Assembly: GCA_029448655.1 (NCBI GenBank)
Contig: JACCLO010000008.1
Location: forward strand, 3,286,001-3,350,000
DNA: 64,000 nt
Reading direction: 5' to 3'
Source of the DNA: Wolfiporia cocos
Taxonomy: Eukaryota; Basidiomycota; Agaricomycetes; Polyporales; Phaeolaceae
The notes under the pieces were generated by a model. The model had not been told where the DNA came from. It did not search any database and saw only the letters and a program-made list of their open reading frames with translations. Within the stretch, counting starts at the first letter, position 1; each line of letters starts with the position of its first letter. Shown here one piece after another: positions 58,576 through 64,000 of this stretch. The position numbers and the translations under genes were made by a program.

Positions 58576-60219
58576 ATGGAGTTTGTGCCAGCCCCACCAG
58601 TCCACCGTGTGCTGTGCGCCGACTGCGGCACACCCATAGTGCCAAATTCGGCCAACCTCTGCGTAGCCTGCTTGCGGAACTCCGTAGACATCACGGAGGG
58701 CATACCTAAGCAGGCAAGTCTCAGTTATTGCCGCAACTGCGAACGCTTCCTCTCGCCTCCATCGACATGGGCGATAGTGCAGCCCGAATCGCAGGAGCTC
58801 CTTGCTATCTGTCTCCGAAAACTCAAGGGGCTCGCAAAAGTTCGGCTCACCGACGCTCACTTCATCTGGACTGAGCCTCACTCGAAGCGTCTCCGCGTCT
58901 CCCTCACCATACAAAAGGAGGTCCTCACAGCCACCATCCTTGAGCAGACATTTGAGATCGAGTACCTTGTACAGTATGGTCAGTGCCCCGATTGCACCCG
59001 TCTCGCCGCCAAAAACACCTGGAAGGCCCTTGTCCAGGTCCGTCAGAAGGTCCACCACAAGCGGACGTTTCTCTTCCTTGAGCAGCTCATCCTCAAGCAT
59101 AATGCTCAACGAGACACCATCTCTGTGAAGGAGGTCCGCGACGGCCTCGATTTCTTCTACTCACAGCGGAGTCATGCGATCAAGATGGTCGACTTCCTGA
59201 ACGGCGTCGTCCCCGTCCGCATTAAAGCTTCTGAGCAGCTCCTGTCGGCGGACACGCATTCGAACACAGCGAATTTCAGATACACATACTCGGTCGAAAT
59301 CATCCCCGTGTGCAGGGACGACCTTGTGTGCCTCCCGCCGAAGCTCGCGCGCTCGCTGGCGAACGTCTCGCCCCTGACTCTCTGCGCGCGCGTCGGCAAC
59401 TCGCTCCACATGCTTGACCCCGCGACGCTGCAGAGCGTGGAGGTGTCTGCGCCCGTGTACTGGCGCACGCCGTTCGACGCGCTCGCGACGGTCACGGACC
59501 TCGTCGAGTTCACCGTGCTCGACGTCGAGCCGTCCGGCCCGCGGCGCGGCAAGTGGGTGCTCGCGGACGCACAGGTCGCGCTGTCGGGCGCGTTCCGCTC
59601 GGACGATGCGATGGACGCAGACGAGGGCATTACGAACCAGATCTTCCACACGCGCACGCATCTCGGCCACATCCTCAAGCCGGGCGATGCGGCGATGGGC
59701 TACTTCCTGACGAACATGAACTTCAACTCGGACGACTTTGCCGCGCTGCCCGCGCATCGCGTTCCCGACGTCGTGCTCGTCAAGAAGGCGTACCCGAACC
59801 GGCGGAAGAAGAGACGCACGCGGAAGTGGAGGCTGCGCAGTATCGCGAAGGAGGCAGGCGAGGAGGGCGAGACGGGCGGCGGGCGCGGGGTCGTCGGCCG
59901 GATGGGCGGGCGGGACCAGAAGAAGGTCGAGGAGGACTACGAGCTGTTCCTCCGGGACCTGGAGGAGGACGAGGAGATGCGCGGGGCAGTCAACCTCTAC
60001 CGGACAAAGAACGACAAGCCAGGTACAGAGTCAGAATTGGCGGATGGGAAGACGGCGCGGAAGGCGCATTTCGCGATGGACGTGGACGAGGATCCCAGCG
60101 CTCCTGCCGCACCGACAGAGGAGGAGACGGATGGAGAAGAGGAGGAGCCGGACTTCCCAGAGATCAGGCTGGACGAGTTGTTGGAGGACTTCGACGAGAT
60201 GACGTTGGAGGAGTCATAA
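58576..60219 (+). CDS. NMD3: 60S ribosomal subunit nuclear export adaptor NMD3 (547 aa)
   Basis: NMD3 binds late pre-60S subunits and bridges them to the export receptor Crm1/exportin-1. The single-exon frame has four CxxC pairs in the N-terminal zinc region (Cys14/17, 29/32, 52/55, 137/140). The conserved core includes RKLKGLAKVRLTDAHFIWTE and a middle stretch with LDFFYSQRSHAIKMVDFL. A basic cluster RRKKRRTRKWRLRSIAKE resembles a nuclear localisation signal. The acidic C-terminus ends in a Leu-rich export-like LDELLEDFDEMTL. Length fits the family (yeast about 518). I chose the ATG at 58,576 because the zinc region starts right after it. It is the clearest single-copy housekeeping gene here. 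Confidence 0.95.
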   Translation: MEFVPAPPVHRVLCADCGTPIVPNSANLCVACLRNSVDITEGIPKQASLSYCRNCERFLSPPSTWAIVQPESQELLAICLRKLKGLAKVRLTDAHFIWTEPHSKRLRVSLTIQKEVLTATILEQTFEIEYLVQYGQCPDCTRLAAKNTWKALVQVRQKVHHKRTFLFLEQLILKHNAQRDTISVKEVRDGLDFFYSQRSHAIKMVDFLNGVVPVRIKASEQLLSADTHSNTANFRYTYSVEIIPVCRDDLVCLPPKLARSLANVSPLTLCARVGNSLHMLDPATLQSVEVSAPVYWRTPFDALATVTDLVEFTVLDVEPSGPRRGKWVLADAQVALSGAFRSDDAMDADEGITNQIFHTRTHLGHILKPGDAAMGYFLTNMNFNSDDFAALPAHRVPDVVLVKKAYPNRRKKRRTRKWRLRSIAKEAGEEGETGGGRGVVGRMGGRDQKKVEEDYELFLRDLEEDEEMRGAVNLYRTKNDKPGTESELADGKTARKAHFAMDVDEDPSAPAAPTEEETDGEEEEPDFPEIRLDELLEDFDEMTLEES

Positions 60220-60370
60220 GGCTGATGTGGCGTCCAGCGCCATGTTTGCTTTTCGTACGACATTTACCCTGTATACTCTCCACGATCACGCATTCATTGA
60301 AGCCTTGGCTTTTTTTGCTGTGCTCCCCCCGGTGGGCGTGTGCCAGCGATCGATCGAGGTGGTGAGCACT

Positions 60371-60613
60371 TATCACAAGACGCGCAGCGGACCCAATGCA
60401 ACGCGCTTATGAGTGGTGTTATAGACCACTCCCCCAAAAGGGCTACGATAACAGCTTGGCTGTTATCAAGGGTCCGGCTATATCTGCAGTTCAGATTCCC
60501 ACGCTTAGCGTCTACGGGTAGCCTTGTTCAGGTTATACCCACGTATTCCCTCCGTATACCCTAGTTAATTACTCCGTAACGTCCAGATGCCTTTACAGGT
60601 ATAATCTGTGACA
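60371..60613 (+). repeat. Solo LTR of the miniature LTR family (243 bp)
   Basis: Same 243-bp LTR as at 49,785-50,027 and 50,476-50,718, in the opposite orientation. Target duplication GCACT (60,366-60,370 and 60,614-60,618). It starts TATCACAAG and ends CTGTGACA. It lies about 150 bp past the NMD3 stop, probably in or near its 3' UTR. Confidence 0.88.
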
Positions 60614-60618
60614 GCACT

Positions 60619-61861
60619 CGTCCCATTCATTGTGCCGTCCGAATTGATCTTCCCAGACACTCTCGCCCTTTTGATTATACAGTATGCAAAGCCATTCTGT
60701 CCTCCTTCGAACGCTGAAGGTGTGTCATTCATATTTTCATCTTCTATAGTTTTGAAAGTCGTCAGGATGGCGCCCGCGGCTTGGTCTTGGGTCACTCTGA
60801 GCTTCCTACAGTACCGCCGCGGATTGATTCTGCGGATCACTGATGTAACGTAGGTATAATTCTACGGACGGCTTGTATACTCACGTTGCGAGAACGGTAA
60901 ATACCTACACTGCTGCTCAGAGGGTAAGTCCTGATACGATTGCGCAACAAGCATAGTTACATTCACCAGCTCCCAGGAGGGAGGTAGAAAAGGTAGTCTA
61001 TGCTCGTCCTACGCGCACTGTCGTTCATTGCCAGATACAGCCCCATGCGCGGTCACAGCTGCGAAAAATCCGATGTCTATTGCACTGAGAGTTGGCGACT
61101 CAACTCCGCAATCCACCCGAAAATCAAGAGATGCTCACCACACCAGTATGCAGCGCTGTAAAGATATCGTGATGAGTTTCTACTTCGATATCAAGTCATC
61201 GGTACAAGAGTGTATCATCAGCGGTCCACAAGCCGTGTGATCTGCAAATATACATCAAGAAGCAATTACTGTATTTGTGGAGAACTTAGCATAATGACCA
61301 AGTTGGAAGTACGAGAAACATACATGTTTGGGCGACCAACAGATCCTGTACCCTCGGGTAATGACGGTTGCCACCATCAAGATTGCAGAGATGCGAGGAC
61401 GCACAGATGTCCGGTCAACACGGCGCCTATATGGCACTCGACCACCTGCGGATCTCGGTGGTGTGACGTGAGAATGCGTGCGGGAGCATGTGAGACGACG
61501 GCGCACAATCGGCGAGGGAGAAGTGCATGTAGCCGTAATTGCGGATGAGATTGTGATATTGCCGCATTCAAGTGGATAATTTCACTGACCTGGTCCGATA
61601 GTACCTTAACTATCAACAAACGACAAAGCCACCCCGCCCGTTAACGATGCATTCACCAAACGGCACGAACGCCGAACTTGTTGAAAATATAGTTTAGCGT
61701 CTGAACGACGCCATCAGGCAAATATCATACAGCACACGACCACTATGACCGTCACCGTCTGTGTGTTCATGAATGTCAGCTCTAGCGATATAGGGTAAAT
61801 CACTGCTTACGGTACAAATGACATTCGTCTATGTATGTGCTATAAACGCACAACCGACTGA
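60619..61861. other. Intergenic region
   Basis: No gene supported. Short ORFs on both strands without family signatures. Confidence 0.4.
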
Positions 61862-62045
61862 AGGAAGGCTCATTCGATGTATCTCGTCATCCCACATCCA
61901 GTCGATGATACGCTCGCAGACCTCCGTTGGGAGCCGAAGTTTCCGAGGCACGGCCAACTGCCGTGCGGGCTGATAAATATCCTGGAAGTCAAAATCCCAG
62001 ACCCCTTGCAGTCGTACAATATTCGAATTAGCATAGGATTTCAGA
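61862..62045 (-). pseudogene. F-box-like protein exon or remnant
   Basis: The minus strand reads RKLRLPTEVCERIIDWMWDD, the typical start of basidiomycete F-box-like proteins (substrate receptors of SCF ubiquitin ligases). Only this piece is recognisable. The frame stops shortly after MSLPS and no downstream Leu-rich or Trp-rich F-box half is found. It could be one exon of a decayed gene. Confidence 0.4.
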
Positions 62046-63256
62046 AATAGCCGGCGGGCGGTTAGATACTGATTTTCATCCTAGGCCAATTCTCGCACAC
62101 TGCTTGCAAAGTACGATAGAGAACCGAATTGTCTCGTACTGACAAGGTATATCGGGCAAAATGGTCGGTGGTAGGACTTGCATGGTAGAATACAACATGC
62201 GGAGGGAGACTCGATATTCTTCAAAACTGAGGGAGTGTGCTCCATCCGGCTCTGGCACCGATGCTGAGATCGCGCCATCCCGCCATATCTTGCAATGAGC
62301 AATAATAAGATCATGATGCCATGGAACTCGACTGTCGGCTTCCGGAAGGACGATCCATATCTCTGAAGGAGAATATGCTCTATCGCTTGGTAGTGTCCCA
62401 GAAATAGAGTGTTGCACATGAAGATTAATCTGGGTCACAATGAGATCTATTGATGCATACCTTCGTCATCATATCCGTGAAGTGGATGAGCAGGAATCGC
62501 GCTGAAAGTACGGAGGTAGTAGCGAAATGCGTCCCGCGTCACATCCTATACTTATACACGTCAAAACCTTCCCTTCTCTATCCCTAAACACTTGCATACT
62601 ATCCCAATAAATTACGTTCTTCTGATGACGGCCAAGACGTTTGGCTCGTCCCCGATTTCCGTGACATTTTGTTACATCGGAGGCTTTTGCTCAGTACTCC
62701 GCACATCCGCTAGTAGTACCTTCAAAAGTTTTATAGACATAGTTCATGTATCGGTTGAGCTATTCCCAAGGTTAGACCCAATGTAGGTGCACCTAGAAGT
62801 GAAGAAACCCAATCTCGAAGTAGTGAGTAAAACAACGCATGTCACAGCTGGGACAGAAGACAGGTCAAGAGGAGCGCAGCGCTCACTAAGCGTTAATTAA
62901 CATTGTCCTGCTTCGGACGAGCAAGTGGGTTCAGCCATCAGCGCTTCAGCTGCGGAGTCTCAATTGCAAATGGTATCTTAAGAATCCACCCGGCAGTATG
63001 TAGATACCTCGCACAATCACAGCTACACAGGCACTGCTAGGTACTATCGATGCACATCTCTGTTGATGACATTGCTCGCAGCAGAAGCCACAATCTGCGA
63101 CTGTTGGAATCATGAATGTCTACCAGCATTTCAGCGCCGCCACAACCATCAGATGCTGGTTGTCTGGCCCTCTGCGATGTCAAAGTGAATGTAAGCTTCT
63201 TCGGCATTGCCCACCATGCGTGTCCAGAGTCGCTTGCTATCCCTCTCCCTATCCTG
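62046..63256. other. Intergenic region upstream of the dehydrogenase gene
   Basis: Two overlapping minus-strand ORFs (120 and 112 codons, 62,076-62,438) have no recognisable domain. Nothing else is supported. Confidence 0.4.
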
Positions 63257-64000
63257 ATGTCTCCCAAGAGCTTCAACCCTGAGGAACTGCCTGATCTCTC
63301 TGGCAAGGTCATTGTCGTGACTGGAGGAAAGTAAGATCTGTTTAGCAGTATTTGTTTTCCGTGTCTCATGCAGTCACAACATCTAGTGCTGGAGTGGGCT
63401 ATGCCGTTATTCAGCACCTTGCTAGACGCGGTGCAAAAGTGTACATGGCTGCGCGCAGTCAAGAGCGCGCGGTGGCTGCCATTGACAGGCTACGATCCAG
63501 CGGGCTGGGTCCGGGAAATGGCGACATACACTGGCTACCACTCGATTATAGCGATCCGCGACTAGCAAAGCAAGCGGCAGAGGTGCTCATGGAAAAGGAA
63601 GCGAGATTAGATATTGTCGGTGCGTATCTCAGCACACAACTGGCTGGCCGCATGTTGACATCCGCGGTGCTCAATCCGAAGTGAATTGCGCTGCCCTGTA
63701 AACTCTGATAGTATGATATTTCGTTGTCAACTCTTATGCTGCTTATTGTAGACTACTTATTCCATACAAGAAATCTCACGACGGTATGTTGTAGCAACCT
63801 TCCCCCAGTCCCTGTGGCACTAATATTTCTTCAGGTATTCAGGACATTGTTATGGTCAAGTATGTGTAGCCGTGAACATCCAGATTTATCTAATTGCAAT
63901 TCAAGCTACCTCAGCCCTACGGTATTCATACGCGCTCTACTCCCACTGCTCAAGCGCACGGCGCAGGAGCCGAATAGTGATGTGCGAATTGTTGAGGTGA
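63257..64000 (+). CDS. Short-chain dehydrogenase/reductase (5' part; continues beyond window)
   Basis: NAD(P)-dependent oxidoreductase of the SDR superfamily, substrate unknown. Exons: 63,257-63,330; 63,387-63,619; 63,682-63,697 (16 nt); 63,752-63,783; 63,835-63,859; 63,906 to the edge. All introns are GT-AG. The start gives MSPKSFNPEELPDLSGKVIV. The cofactor motif TGGNAGVGYA spans the first splice. Then come the Rossmann elements GAKVYMAARS and WLPLDYSDP, and VVNCAALLLIPYKKSHDGIQ, where NCA replaces the usual NNAG. The next segment is YLSPTVFIRALLPLL. The catalytic Ser-Tyr-Lys lies beyond the window. Resembles fungal retinol-dehydrogenase/WW-oxidoreductase-like SDRs. Confidence 0.85.

Noticed and set aside
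58519..59757. Long ORFs antisense to, or in other frames of, NMD3
   Set aside because: GC-rich coding strand makes shadow frames. NMD3 motifs fix the true frame.
1..64000. CRISPR arrays, rRNA genes, prokaryotic operons
   Set aside because: Regular spacer arrays and rRNA-like sequence are absent. Intron structure shows a eukaryote.

Overview
The window is basidiomycete fungal DNA, most like a wood-decay Agaricomycete (Polyporales-like). The reasons are short GT-AG introns, two secreted aspartic proteases of the polyporopepsin type, DUF6534-type membrane proteins, and chromodomain Ty3/gypsy retrotransposons. Most of the 64 kb is repeats. The host genes I can support are two intact nine-exon aspartic proteases (12.0-13.8 kb minus, 18.6-20.3 kb plus), an intronless NMD3 gene (58.6-60.2 kb), the 5' part of a short-chain dehydrogenase/reductase (63.26 kb to the edge), three decayed DUF6534 copies and an F-box-like remnant.

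Layout. 1-2.4 kb: 5' LTR and gag of a Ty3/gypsy element running off the left edge, inserted in a foldback repeat that had itself broken an aspartic protease copy. 3.85-8.02 kb: two inverted copies of a DNA transposon forming a 1.79-kb-arm palindrome. 8.0-20.3 kb: an old inverted duplication of a DUF6534 + protease unit, with a further intact protease between the arms. 20.75-23.1 kb: nested small TIR elements with TA target duplications, plus two small covarying foldbacks. 25.0-29.0 kb: two tRNA-related foldback elements flanking a decayed DUF6534 gene. 29-34.7 kb: gene-poor, with LTR fragments.

34.67-48.07 kb is an old, stop-riddled gypsy element (element 2). It is interrupted inside its dUTPase domain by a 5.5-kb non-coding LTR element (37,544-43,023) whose two 806-bp LTRs read as identical. 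48.19-57.51 kb is a younger gypsy element (element 1, minus strand) with an ACGTC target duplication. It carries gag, protease-dUTPase, RT-RNase H-integrase-chromodomain and a third ORF, and is interrupted by a 934-bp miniature LTR element. A solo LTR of that miniature family lies just downstream of NMD3.

How parts relate. Both gypsy families share protease-dUTPase-RT order, a chromodomain, an 11-nt Tf1-like self-primer/primer-site pair, and a 3' ORF overlapping pol with two CCHC knuckles. The non-coding and miniature LTR elements share primer-site sequence and LTR ends with each other, so they probably depend on an autonomous partner not in this window. The most novel-looking signals are the conserved third ORF, the two sets of covarying stem-loops inside the non-coding LTR element, and the covarying foldbacks at 20.8 and 23.0 kb.
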